This document shows, piece by piece, positions 8,260 to 15,658 of a stretch of DNA of 61,708 bases. The stretch spans positions 1 through 61,708 of the forward strand of contig NZ_QETF01000021.1 of the NCBI RefSeq assembly GCF_003129565.1. The letters are read 5' to 3'. The stretch's first letter is position 1, and each line of letters begins with the position of its first letter. The stretch is from Salibaculum griseiflavum. GTDB lineage: Bacteria; Pseudomonadota; Alphaproteobacteria; Rhodobacterales; Rhodobacteraceae. The translations under genes and the position numbers were made by a program. The notes under the pieces were generated by a model. The model made no database searches, was not told where the DNA came from, and worked only from the letters and a program-made list of their open reading frames with translations.

Positions 8260-9597
8260 TCACAGGGCCAAGTCTTGCACCAACCGCGCTTGACGGGCAA
8301 TGGCCGCGTCGAGATCGAAACTGGTCACGCGGCCATCGGCCACGATCCGGCGGCCTTCGACGATCAGATCCCGCACCCGCGTCGGGCCGGCCAGCAAAAC
8401 CGCGGCCTTGTCCCAGCTGCCCGCCGCCTCGATCCCCGACACATCCCATATGGCGATATCCGCGCGTTTCCCGGGTGCGATACGGCCACACTCGGGCCGG
8501 CCCAGGACATCGGCGCCGCCGCGCGTGGCGATTTCCAGCGCCTCGCGCGCGCTCATGGCGTCGGCGCCATTGACCACCCGCTGCAGCAACATGGCCTGAC
8601 GCGCCTCCGCCACAAGGTTGCCCGCATCGTTGCTGGCCGACCCGTCGACCCCCAGCCCCACGGGCACACCTGCATCGCGCATCGCCCGCACCGGCGCGAT
8701 ACCCGACCCAAGCCGGCAATTCGAGCAGGGGCAATGGGCCACGCCGGTCCGCGATCGGGCAAAAAGGTCGATTTCCCGACCGTCCAGCTTCACGCAATGG
8801 GCATGCCACACATCCGGCCCGGTCCAGCCCAGATCCTCGGCATATTGGCCGGGGCGGCAACCGAAATTGGCCTCGCTATAAGCGATATCCTCGTCATTCT
8901 CGGCCAGGTGGGTGTGCAGCATCACACCCTTGTCGCGGGCCAGGAGGGCGGCCTCGCGCATAAGGTCGCGGCTGACGGAAAACGGCGAACAGGGCGCGAC
9001 GCCGACGCGGCACATGGACCCTTCGGCGGCATCGTGATGGGCGTCGATGACGCGGATGCAATCCTTCAGGATCGCGGCTTCGTCCTCGACAAGCGCATCG
9101 GGCGGCAGGCCGCCATTGCTTTCGCCGATGCTCATGGCGCCGCGCGTGGGGTGAAAGCGCATTCCGACCTCGCGGGCGGCGGCAATGGTGTCATCCAGCC
9201 GGGACCCGTTGGGGTAAAGATACAAGTGGTCCGAGGTCAGCGTGCAGCCCGACAAGGCCAGTTCCGCCAGCCCGATCTGGGCCGAGACGAACATCTCTTC
9301 GGGGCCGAACCGCGCCCAGATCGGATAAAGCGTCTTGAGCCAGCCGAAAAGCAGCGCATCCTGCCCGCCCGGCACCGCGCGGGTCAGGGTCTGGTAGAGG
9401 TGGTGATGGGTGTTCACCAGGCCAGGCGTGACAACGCAGCCGCGCGCCTCGATCACCTGCGCACCGGGGGCGGCGATCCCCTGCCCCACAGCGGCGATCA
9501 CCCCGCCCCGCACGAGGATATCCGCCCCGGTCAGTTCGCGGCGATCATCATCCATTGTCAGGATGGTCTGGGCCTCGCGGATCAGAATATCGACCAT
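8260..9597 (-). CDS. 8-oxoguanine deaminase (AtzB/TrzN-like amidohydrolase)
   Basis: The roughly 445-residue amidohydrolase has metal ligands in NTHHHLYQT, then HTHLAENDED, WHAHCVKLD and the aspartate of LGVDGSASND. Long blocks such as GQDALLFGWLKTLYPIW and VAHCPCSNCRLGSGIAPV match proteins annotated as 8-oxoguanine deaminase or hydroxydechloroatrazine ethylaminohydrolase. Deamination of 8-oxoguanine to urate is the likely reaction, but substrate within this group cannot be fixed by motif. I chose the ATG at 9597 because AAAGGA lies just upstream. Guanine deaminase nearby supports a purine salvage context. Confidence 0.85.
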   Translation of the reverse strand: MVDILIREAQTILTMDDDRRELTGADILVRGGVIAAVGQGIAAPGAQVIEARGCVVTPGLVNTHHHLYQTLTRAVPGGQDALLFGWLKTLYPIWARFGPEEMFVSAQIGLAELALSGCTLTSDHLYLYPNGSRLDDTIAAAREVGMRFHPTRGAMSIGESNGGLPPDALVEDEAAILKDCIRVIDAHHDAAEGSMCRVGVAPCSPFSVSRDLMREAALLARDKGVMLHTHLAENDEDIAYSEANFGCRPGQYAEDLGWTGPDVWHAHCVKLDGREIDLFARSRTGVAHCPCSNCRLGSGIAPVRAMRDAGVPVGLGVDGSASNDAGNLVAEARQAMLLQRVVNGADAMSAREALEIATRGGADVLGRPECGRIAPGKRADIAIWDVSGIEAAGSWDKAAVLLAGPTRVRDLIVEGRRIVADGRVTSFDLDAAIARQARLVQDLAL

Positions 9598-9839
9598 GGC
9601 GCGTCCTTTCGTCATCATTCAGCCACCCCCTTCGGTGGATGAGATGAGCGCCGCCAGAAGGGGGAAGGACGCGGGCGCATTCCGCTTATAACGGGCCCAT
9701 GGCGAAGCGCCAAGCCCGCCTTTGTCGGGGAGAGGCGTATGGCGATCCTGCCCGGAGATCCCCTCGATTGATCCCTGCCATGCCCGAGGACGCCCAACGC
9801 GGAGCGCTGAGCCGGACGCCTGTGCCAAAGCCTTGACCG
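9598..9839. other. Intergenic stretch, nothing recognised
   Basis: These 242 bases separate two minus-strand genes, the phosphatase upstream and the deaminase downstream. They hold the deaminase ribosome binding site at the left edge. I see no RNA gene, no repeat shared with other regions and no convincing terminator. Confidence 0.4.
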
Positions 9840-10637
9840 TCAGGCGTCCGACAGGATCTCCATTGCCGCCGCGTGCAGCTCTGGCGTGGCCGCGGCCAGC
9901 GCGTTGCCGCCCTCATGCACCTTGCCGCCCTGCCAATCGGTGACGATGCCGCCAGCGGCTTCAATCACAGCGATGGGGGCCGAGATGTCGTAGGACGACA
10001 AGCCGGCTTCGATCACCAGGTCCACCTGCCCCGCCGCCAAAAGCGCATAGGCGTAGCAATCCATGCCATATCGGGTCAGCTTGCAGCGGCTCGCAACCGC
10101 GTGAAAGGCGGCCCCTTCGGCGGTGCTGCCGACCTCGGGAAAGGTGGTGAAGATCGTGGCGTCGGCAAGGTCACGCGTTGCCTTGACCTTGAGCGGCGCG
10201 GTCCCCAGCGGCCCGGTCATCGCCGCCAGCCCGGCGCCGCCCTCGAATCGTTCGCCGATATAGGGCTGGTCGATCAGCCCCATGATCGGACCCTCCTCCG
10301 AATTGACCGAGATCAGCACCCCCCAGGTTGGCGTGCCCGAGATATAGGCCCGCGTGCCGTCGATCGGGTCCAGCACCCATGTCAGGCCGGTGATGCCGGG
10401 CTGCGCGCCGTATTCCTCGCCAAGGATCGCATCCTCGGGGCGACGCTCGGCCAGCACCGCACGCATCGCGCGCTCGGCGGCCCGGTCGCCCTCGGTCACC
10501 GGGTCGAACCCCTCGGCCAGCTTGTTGTCGCTGGCGACGCCGACGCGGAAGTGGCGCAAGGTCTCGACCCGCGCGGCATCGGCCATCGCGCGCGCACAGG
10601 CCCAAAGGTCATTGATATCGGCTGTATCGAGTTGCAT
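9840..10637 (-). CDS. hisN: Inositol-monophosphatase-family phosphatase, HisN-type histidinol-phosphatase
   Basis: This 265-residue magnesium-dependent phosphatase has the family signatures GEE (residues 73-75) and WVLDPIDGT (about 88-95), and a C-terminal SYDISAPIAVIEAAGG that supplies the last metal aspartate. The ILGEEYG and RAYISGTPTWG blocks are typical of the HisN subgroup, which dephosphorylates histidinol phosphate in histidine synthesis in alphaproteobacteria and actinobacteria. No other his gene is near, so another sugar phosphate substrate is possible. Confidence 0.85.
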   Translation of the reverse strand: MQLDTADINDLWACARAMADAARVETLRHFRVGVASDNKLAEGFDPVTEGDRAAERAMRAVLAERRPEDAILGEEYGAQPGITGLTWVLDPIDGTRAYISGTPTWGVLISVNSEEGPIMGLIDQPYIGERFEGGAGLAAMTGPLGTAPLKVKATRDLADATIFTTFPEVGSTAEGAAFHAVASRCKLTRYGMDCYAYALLAAGQVDLVIEAGLSSYDISAPIAVIEAAGGIVTDWQGGKVHEGGNALAAATPELHAAAMEILSDA

Positions 10638-10731
10638 GCGATCCCCGCCAGGCTGACTTGAATGCGGCCTAGCGGGGTCACACCGGCCCGGTCAAGTCAA
10701 ACCCGCCGGGCCCTTCCCCAGACGCGACCGG

Positions 10732-11103
10732 TCAGGCCGCGTCGCTGAGCACCCGCGCCAGGTCGAACAGTCGGCGGCGCTGGTTTTCCGGAATGGCGTA
10801 GTAGGAGCGCAGCAGGTCGAGCGCCTCCTTGTCGGCAAGGATGTCGCCGGGCAGGCCCACGGCATCCGCCATGTCGTTCATGTCCCCGTCATAGCCTTCA
10901 AAGAAGAAGGCGATATCGACGCCCAGCGCATGGGCAATATCCCAAAGGCGCGATGCGCTGACCCGGTTCATGCCGGTTTCGTATTTCTGGATCTGCTGGA
11001 ACTTGATCCCGACCTTCTCGGCCAGTTGTTGCTGGGTCGTGCCCGTCATCCAGCGGCGATGCCGGATGCGCTTGCCCACATGCACGTCGACAGGGTGCTT
11101 CAT
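10732..11103 (-). CDS. XRE-family helix-turn-helix regulator
   Basis: A 123-residue Cro/CI-type repressor-like protein. The helix-turn-helix lies at about residues 10-65, with QQLAEKVGIKFQQIQKYE as its core, followed by a short acidic linker and two helices ending in LLRSYYAIPENQRRRLFDLAR. I chose the ATG at 11103 because AAGGA lies 7 bases upstream and the helix-turn-helix starts soon after. The ligand and targets are unknown; conserved solitary XRE genes of this kind are common in Rhodobacteraceae. Confidence 0.85.
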   Translation of the reverse strand: MKHPVDVHVGKRIRHRRWMTGTTQQQLAEKVGIKFQQIQKYETGMNRVSASRLWDIAHALGVDIAFFFEGYDGDMNDMADAVGLPGDILADKEALDLLRSYYAIPENQRRRLFDLARVLSDAA

Positions 11104-11404
11104 TTCTTTATCCTTGTTACCTTTTTCGCGGTCCGAATACGACGATACCACCCGTCGAGACCCACGGGGTGTCGTCTGTCTCACCCGGTTTCCGCAAGTA
11201 ATGTGAAACAAGAAGCGCGGAGCGCCTCGAACACGCAAGGGTTGCATGCACCAACCTGCCCTTTAAGACAGGGTCACCGGCCGCCTAACCTATACTAAAG
11301 TACAGTCCCTTGTTTTGCTGATGGCATTTCGGACCGCAGCATTGGCCCCCACGACCCGACAGGCTAGGCTTCAATCATTGCGATTCTATCCTGAGAGCCC
11401 CACC
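11104..11404. other. Intergenic stretch between divergent genes
   Basis: About 300 bases separate the XRE regulator and the quinone oxidoreductase. The stretch must hold both promoters. I see only a short TA-rich segment (CCTATACTAAAGTAC near 11290-11304) that could carry a -10 element; no operator dyad or RNA gene is evident. Confidence 0.35.
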
Positions 11405-12370
11405 ATGCACGCATTCCGAGTGACCGGATTCGACACGCCGCCCGGCCTTGAACGGCTTGATGTGCCAAAGCCGGGGCCGGGCCAGGTGCTTCTGGACATT
11501 GCCGCCTGCGGATTGAACTTCGCCGACATGCTGATGGCAGAGGGCAAATATCAAGAGACGCCCCAACCGCCCTTTACCCTGGGCATGGAGGTGTGCGGCA
11601 CGGTGCGCGCCCACGGACCGGGCGTCAGCGCGCCGGCCATCGGAACGCGTGTCGCCGTTTTCGGCGGCCAGGGCGGCTTGGCCGAACAGGGTGTATTCTC
11701 TGCCGCGCTATGCCAGCCCGTGCCCGACGGCATGCCGTCGGAACAGGCGGCAGGCTTCCAGGTGGCCTATGGAACGTCGCACCTGGTCCTGACGCGCCGG
11801 GCACGATTGCAGCCCGGTGAAACGCTTCTGGTTCTGGGTGCCGCCGGTGGCGTCGGCCTGACCGCTGTAGAGATTGGCAAGGCCATGGGGGCAACGGTGA
11901 TCGCCGTGGCCCGTGGCCCCGAGAAGCTGCAGGTCGCCCGCGCCGCCGGGGCCGACCACCTTATAGATGCCGGTGCCGACCTGACGGCCGAGGTCAAGGC
12001 CCTTGGCGGGGCGGACGTGGTCTACGACGCTGTCGGCGGGGATGCCTTCACCGCCGCCCTGAAGGCGACAAATCGCGAGGGGCGGATCGTCACCATCGGG
12101 TTCGCCAGCGGCAACGTGCCACAAATCCCCGCCAATCACCTTCTGGTCAAGAATATCGACGTGATCGGGTTCTACTGGGGCGGCTACCTGAAATTCGCCC
12201 CCGAGGCGCTGACCGACAGCCTGGCCGAGCTCTTGGACTGGTATGCGGCTGGGCGCCTGCACCCCCATGTAAGCCACGTCCTGTCGCTGGAGCGCGCGGG
12301 CGAGGCGCTGGAGCTTATCCGATCGCGGCAATCGACCGGGAAGGTCGTTGTTGTGCCGGGGCCTGCATGA
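11405..12370 (+). CDS. Quinone oxidoreductase-like medium-chain dehydrogenase
   Basis: The 321-residue protein belongs to the NADPH:quinone oxidoreductase branch of the medium-chain dehydrogenases. The GroES-like N-domain contains NFADMLMAEGKYQ, and the Rossmann fold contains LGAAGGVGLTAVEIGKAMGA at about residues 142-161. The structural and catalytic zinc ligands of alcohol dehydrogenases are absent, as expected for quinone reductases. I chose the ATG at 11405 (MHAFRVTGFD) because family similarity starts there. Its last 56 bases overlap the end of the convergent LysR gene. Confidence 0.88.
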   Translation: MHAFRVTGFDTPPGLERLDVPKPGPGQVLLDIAACGLNFADMLMAEGKYQETPQPPFTLGMEVCGTVRAHGPGVSAPAIGTRVAVFGGQGGLAEQGVFSAALCQPVPDGMPSEQAAGFQVAYGTSHLVLTRRARLQPGETLLVLGAAGGVGLTAVEIGKAMGATVIAVARGPEKLQVARAAGADHLIDAGADLTAEVKALGGADVVYDAVGGDAFTAALKATNREGRIVTIGFASGNVPQIPANHLLVKNIDVIGFYWGGYLKFAPEALTDSLAELLDWYAAGRLHPHVSHVLSLERAGEALELIRSRQSTGKVVVVPGPA

Positions 12371-13220
12371 GCGCGCCATAGGCCTCGCGCAGGTAGCCGG
12401 CCAATGCCTCTTCCACCTCGCCCAGCCCGGTCGGACCGCGATAGAGATTGATGCAATAGGTCTTGAGGTCGGGCAGCGCGCCGCCATGATCGACCGGCTC
12501 GGTGCCCTGCACCCAGAACCCCGACAGCATGGCGTGAATGGCCAGGTCGGCGCTGACCGTGGCCTCGACGGTGCGGGTCGATCCGGTTTCCACCCGCATG
12601 GTCCAGGGGATGCCCGCCGCGTCCAGCCGACGCTGCACGCTGGGCCGAAAGATGCACTGGGTCTCGAAGGCGATAGGCAGCGGGCGGTCCTTCCAGGCGC
12701 GGCCCCCAGGCGCCCCGACCCAGACCAGCGGCACCTCGGCGAGGGTCTCGCCGCCGGGGCTGACACCTTCTTCGGTGGTGACGATCATGTCCACCTCGCC
12801 CCGGTCGAACTGGCCCAGAAGCGCCCGCGTGTTGGAGGACAGGAAATTCACTCGCATGCGCGGAAAATCCGCCGCGAACCGCTTGAGGACCTTGGGGATG
12901 TAGAACGGCACGATGTCATGGGGGACACCGAGCGTGATCTCGCCCTCGTAATCCGAGGCCGTTAGCCGCCCCACCGCCTCGTCATTCAGCGCCAGCATAC
13001 GCCGGGCGTAGCTGAGCAGCTGTTCTCCCTCGCCGGTCAGGGCGATCTGGCGGGCGGAGCGGTCCAGCAGGCTGAGACCGAGCCCCTCTTCCAGCCGCTT
13101 GAGCTGCATTGAAACGGCCGATTGCGTGAGGTGCAGCAGCCCGGCGGCACGGGTGACGCCACCGGCATCGGCAACGGTCACGAAGGAGCGCAGGGCCGTC
13201 AGGTCCAGGTTTCGAGGCAT
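12315..13220 (-). CDS. LysR-family transcriptional regulator
   Basis: The 301-residue protein has a winged helix-turn-helix at residues 1-65 (LRSFVTVADAGGVTRAAGLL, then LTQSAVSMQLKRLEEGLG) and a periplasmic-binding-like effector domain from about residue 92. It is divergent from the DUF1127 gene, with an 11-base dyad between them, an arrangement repeated in many Rhodobacteraceae. Its C-terminal codons overlap the oxidoreductase gene by 56 bases tail to tail; the last residues are therefore read from both strands. The ligand is unknown. Confidence 0.9.
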   Translation of the reverse strand: MPRNLDLTALRSFVTVADAGGVTRAAGLLHLTQSAVSMQLKRLEEGLGLSLLDRSARQIALTGEGEQLLSYARRMLALNDEAVGRLTASDYEGEITLGVPHDIVPFYIPKVLKRFAADFPRMRVNFLSSNTRALLGQFDRGEVDMIVTTEEGVSPGGETLAEVPLVWVGAPGGRAWKDRPLPIAFETQCIFRPSVQRRLDAAGIPWTMRVETGSTRTVEATVSADLAIHAMLSGFWVQGTEPVDHGGALPDLKTYCINLYRGPTGLGEVEEALAGYLREAYGALMQAPAQQRPSRSIAAIG

Positions 13221-13258
13221 ATCACATTCCGTTATGCATTAACCATCAATCATTCATT

Positions 13259-13269
13259 TTCATAATGAA
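13259..13269. promoter_or_regulatory. TTCAT-A-ATGAA dyad, candidate LysR box
   Basis: This perfect dyad lies 39 bases before the LysR start and 66 bases before the DUF1127 gene. It has the T-N9-A spacing close to a LysR half-site pair, and ATTCATTAT nearby (about 13300-13308) could be a second site. Confidence 0.35.
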
Positions 13270-13334
13270 GCGACTCGCTCCATATATCAAGCATCCTGAT
13301 TCATTATCCACAATCCATCACGAAAGGACGCGTC

Positions 13335-13535
13335 ATGGCGACCCTAACTGCCACCTCTTCCCGCCCCCTCACCGCCCCGCGCGGTCCGGGCCAGTCCCTT
13401 GCCAAAATCTTCGCCGTCTGGAGGCAACGCCGTGATCTGGCCGCGCTTGATCGCAGCCGGCTGTCAGATCTCGGGCTGACCGAGGCGCAGGCGCTGCGCG
13501 AATCCGCACGTCCCGCCTGGGATCTGCCCCGCTAA
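13335..13535 (+). CDS. DUF1127 small protein
   Basis: The 66-residue protein ends in the DUF1127 signature: WRQRRDLAALDRSRLSDLGL followed by TEAQALRESARPAWDLP. It starts behind GAAAGGA. DUF1127 proteins are small, arginine-rich alphaproteobacterial proteins; some bind RNA or affect phosphate and small-RNA metabolism. The divergent LysR regulator probably controls it. Confidence 0.88.
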   Translation: MATLTATSSRPLTAPRGPGQSLAKIFAVWRQRRDLAALDRSRLSDLGLTEAQALRESARPAWDLPR

Positions 13536-13691
13536 GACGGCCCGCGCACGAAACCGGACCGCAGCACCAAGAAACAGCGTGTTGGGGGACCGGTTTCACT
13601 TGAAAAGCAGCCTGCCAGCGACAATATTTCTTTCGAAGGCCCGCGCCATCATGGTGACCGGGCTCTCGGCTTGAACCGTTGGAGGAAACGA

Positions 13692-14465
13692 ATGGCTGAC
13701 TATCAGACTGTCCGCGCCGGTGTCTCGGGTGTCCGGACGGCAGAGATCGATGCGGGCCTGCGCGCCCATATGAACAAGGTCTACGGCACGATGTCCGTGG
13801 GCATGCTCATTACCTTTGCCGCAGCCTGGGCCCTGTCGGGTCTGGCGGTGACAACTGAACCGACGCAATACCAGATCGGACAGGGCGAATACCTGACCGG
13901 GCTGGGCTACGCGCTCTATGCGTCCCCCCTGAAATGGGTGGTCATGTTCGCGCCGCTGGTCTTCGTGTTCGGCTTCTCTGCGATGATCAACCGGATGTCG
14001 GCGGCCACGGCACAGGTCGTGTTCTACGCCTTCGCCCTGACCATGGGCGTGTCGATCAGCTCGATCTTCCTGGTCTTCACCGGCTACTCGATCGCTCAGG
14101 TTTTCCTGATCACCTCGATCGCCTTCGCCGGCCTCAGCCTCTGGGGCTACACCACCAAGAAGGACATCTCTGGCTGGGGCTCGTTCCTGATCATGGGTGT
14201 GATCGGCCTGATCGTGGCGATGATCGTCAACATCTTCCTGCAATCGCCGATGGTGATGTATGCCATCTCGATGATCGGGGTGCTGATCTTCGCCGGGCTG
14301 ACAGCGTATGACACGCAGAACATCAAGAACACCTATATCGCCCATGCCGCGCATGGCGATCAGGAATGGCTGGGCAAGGCCGCCATCATGGGCGCGCTGA
14401 ACCTTTACCTGGACTTCATCAACATGTTCATGTTCCTGCTGCAGCTTCTCGGCAGCCGCGAATAA
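13692..14465 (+). CDS. Bax inhibitor-1/YccA family membrane protein
   Basis: The 257-residue protein has about seven hydrophobic helices and the family blocks HMNKVYGTMSVGMLITFAAA, YTTKKDISGWGSF and AGLTAYDTQNIK near the C-terminus, where the two conserved aspartates of BI-1 proteins lie. The family forms pH-sensitive calcium leak channels; the role in bacteria is loosely linked to membrane stress. The start at 13692 follows GGAGGAAACG; a frame start at 13671 lies upstream of the ribosome binding site and is rejected. A strong terminator follows. Confidence 0.9.
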   Translation: MADYQTVRAGVSGVRTAEIDAGLRAHMNKVYGTMSVGMLITFAAAWALSGLAVTTEPTQYQIGQGEYLTGLGYALYASPLKWVVMFAPLVFVFGFSAMINRMSAATAQVVFYAFALTMGVSISSIFLVFTGYSIAQVFLITSIAFAGLSLWGYTTKKDISGWGSFLIMGVIGLIVAMIVNIFLQSPMVMYAISMIGVLIFAGLTAYDTQNIKNTYIAHAAHGDQEWLGKAAIMGALNLYLDFINMFMFLLQLLGSRE

Positions 14466-14489
14466 TCCTGACGCTGACGCAACGTATCG

Positions 14490-14520
14490 GGGCCGTCCTT
14501 CGGGGCGGCCCTTTTCTTTT
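14490..14520 (+). terminator. Rho-independent terminator after the Bax-inhibitor-1 gene
   Basis: A 9-bp stem (one G-T pair) with a TTCG tetraloop at 14499-14502 is followed by TTTTCTTTT. It lies 24 bases beyond the stop codon. Confidence 0.85.
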
Positions 14521-14535
14521 CGGCCTGATCCGCCC

Positions 14536-14541
14536 TAGCCT
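14536..14541 (+). promoter_or_regulatory. Probable -10 box of a leaderless transcript (MAPEG gene)
   Basis: TAGCCT stands 6 bases before the ATG at 14548, with GCCCGG between, the same spacer as before the guanine deaminase gene. No Shine-Dalgarno sequence is present. Confidence 0.45.
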
Positions 14542-14547
14542 GCCCGG

Positions 14548-14937
14548 ATGACCGACCTGCCCATCACCTCTGTCGCGGCGCTTGTGAATGGCGCGCTCAT
14601 GCTGGCGCTGACCGCGCGGGTCATCTTCTACCGCCGCCGGGACAAGGTTGTGCTGGGCGACAATGGCGACAAGGAGCTGGCCAAGGCGATCCGGGGCCAG
14701 GCCAACGCGGCCGAGCAGATTCCCATCGCCCTGATCCTCTGCGCCCTGGCCGAATTGCAGGGCGCGCCCGCCACGGCCCTTTGGCTCACGGTGGGGCTGT
14801 TCACGCTGGGCCGCTACATGCACGGCGCCTATTTCGCGGTGCACGGGTTGCATTGGCGGCTGCGCTTCTGGGGCATGCTGGCCACGCTGATCGCGCAGGC
14901 GCTGTTCCTGTTCTGGCTTCTGGTTGCTGCCCTCTAG
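14548..14937 (+). CDS. MAPEG-family membrane protein
   Basis: The 129-residue protein has four hydrophobic helices and the MAPEG hallmarks: VIFYRRRDKVVLGDNGDKEL, then the RGQANAAEQIPIALIL segment in which the polar residues of the family lie, and a late GRYMHGAYFA. It resembles the bacterial YecN-like branch. Eicosanoid or glutathione enzymes share the fold, but the bacterial substrate is unknown. Confidence 0.88.
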   Translation: MTDLPITSVAALVNGALMLALTARVIFYRRRDKVVLGDNGDKELAKAIRGQANAAEQIPIALILCALAELQGAPATALWLTVGLFTLGRYMHGAYFAVHGLHWRLRFWGMLATLIAQALFLFWLLVAAL

Positions 14938-15209
14938 CCGGCAAGCGTCACGCGAAACGCGCCGCGCCGTTCCTGCGCCCGCCCCGACCAGAGCCCTTCG
15001 GGCGGCCGGTCGCCATCATCGCGGGGCCCTCGGCCCGCAACGACGCCCCGCGCCGGGTCGCGCGCAATCCAGCCGTGGTCCGCATCCCAGAAAATCGCCA
15101 CCTCCCGCGCATCGGTGAACCGATAGATCGGGCGCCCGTTGCAGGTGCCTGCCGGGCGGAAATGATATTGCCGCCCGTCGTCGAGCCGCTCAAGCGTCAG
15201 ATGGGTCAT
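14934..15209 (-). CDS. Small conserved hypothetical protein
   Basis: The 91-residue protein starts behind GGGAGGG with MTHLTLERLDDGRQYHFRP. It contains IYRFTDAREVAIFWDADHGW and an arginine-rich C-terminus. I do not recognise the family. It lies between the convergent MAPEG gene, with stops overlapping by 4 bases, and the L33 gene, whose terminator sits inside the gap. Codon use matches its neighbours. Confidence 0.65.
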   Translation of the reverse strand: MTHLTLERLDDGRQYHFRPAGTCNGRPIYRFTDAREVAIFWDADHGWIARDPARGVVAGRGPRDDGDRPPEGLWSGRAQERRGAFRVTLAG

Positions 15210-15242
15210 CTTACCCTCCCTGGGAAACGGATTGCAGAAACG

Positions 15243-15270
15243 AAAAAGGCCGCGCTCTTGCGGCGCGGCC
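15243..15270 (-). terminator. Rho-independent terminator of rpmG
   Basis: On the minus strand GGCCGCGC, a 7-base loop and GCGCGGCC are followed by TTTTTCG. It lies about 28 bases downstream of the L33 stop codon. Confidence 0.85.
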
Positions 15271-15297
15271 CCTGTCGGTTCGGATATGGAAGATCGC

Positions 15298-15465
15298 TTA
15301 CTTGATCTTGCCTTCCTTGTATTCGACATGCTTGCGCGCAACCGGGTCATACTTACGCACGACCATCTTTTCGGTCATGGTGCGGGCGTTCTTCTTGGTC
15401 ACGTAGAAATGCCCGGTCCCCGCGGTGGAGTTCAGGCGGATCTTGATGGTGGTCGGCTTCGCCAT
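15298..15465 (-). CDS. rpmG: 50S ribosomal protein L33
   Basis: The 55-residue protein is a component of the large ribosomal subunit near the E site. It starts [15 protein letters not shown], with [14 protein letters not shown] in the middle and [13 protein letters not shown] at the end, a typical alphaproteobacterial L33. It has no zinc cysteines, so it is the zinc-independent form. AGGAGA lies about 7 bases before the ATG, and a strong terminator follows. Confidence 0.97.
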   Translation of the reverse strand: MAKPTTIKIRLNSTAGTGHFYVTKKNARTMTEKMVVRKYDPVARKHVEYKEGKIK

Positions 15466-15658
15466 TGTCACATCTCCTGGTCCGCGGGCGCAAAGGGCCG
15501 CGCGTGAATTCGTATGAAGCCCGCCTTCTACCCGCTTTGGCCCCCGAGTCAACAGGCAAAGGCGGCGGAAATTCCTCCTGAGGATCCCATGACCTGAATC
15601 AAGGCGCGGGCCGAGATTGCCCGCCAAGGTCACAGCCATAACGCGACAGGAGGGCGAC

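Noticed and set aside
8237-8860. N-terminal extension of the CAP lipoprotein frame to 8860
   Set aside because: It overlaps the 8-oxoguanine deaminase gene and would bury the lipoprotein signal that starts at 8236.
9598-9839. A possible purine riboswitch upstream of the 8-oxoguanine deaminase gene
   Set aside because: I could not find the conserved purine aptamer core or a paired P1 stem.
14490-14520. A riboswitch or small RNA after the Bax-inhibitor-1 gene
   Set aside because: The structure is a simple stem with TTCG loop and T-run, fully explained as a terminator.
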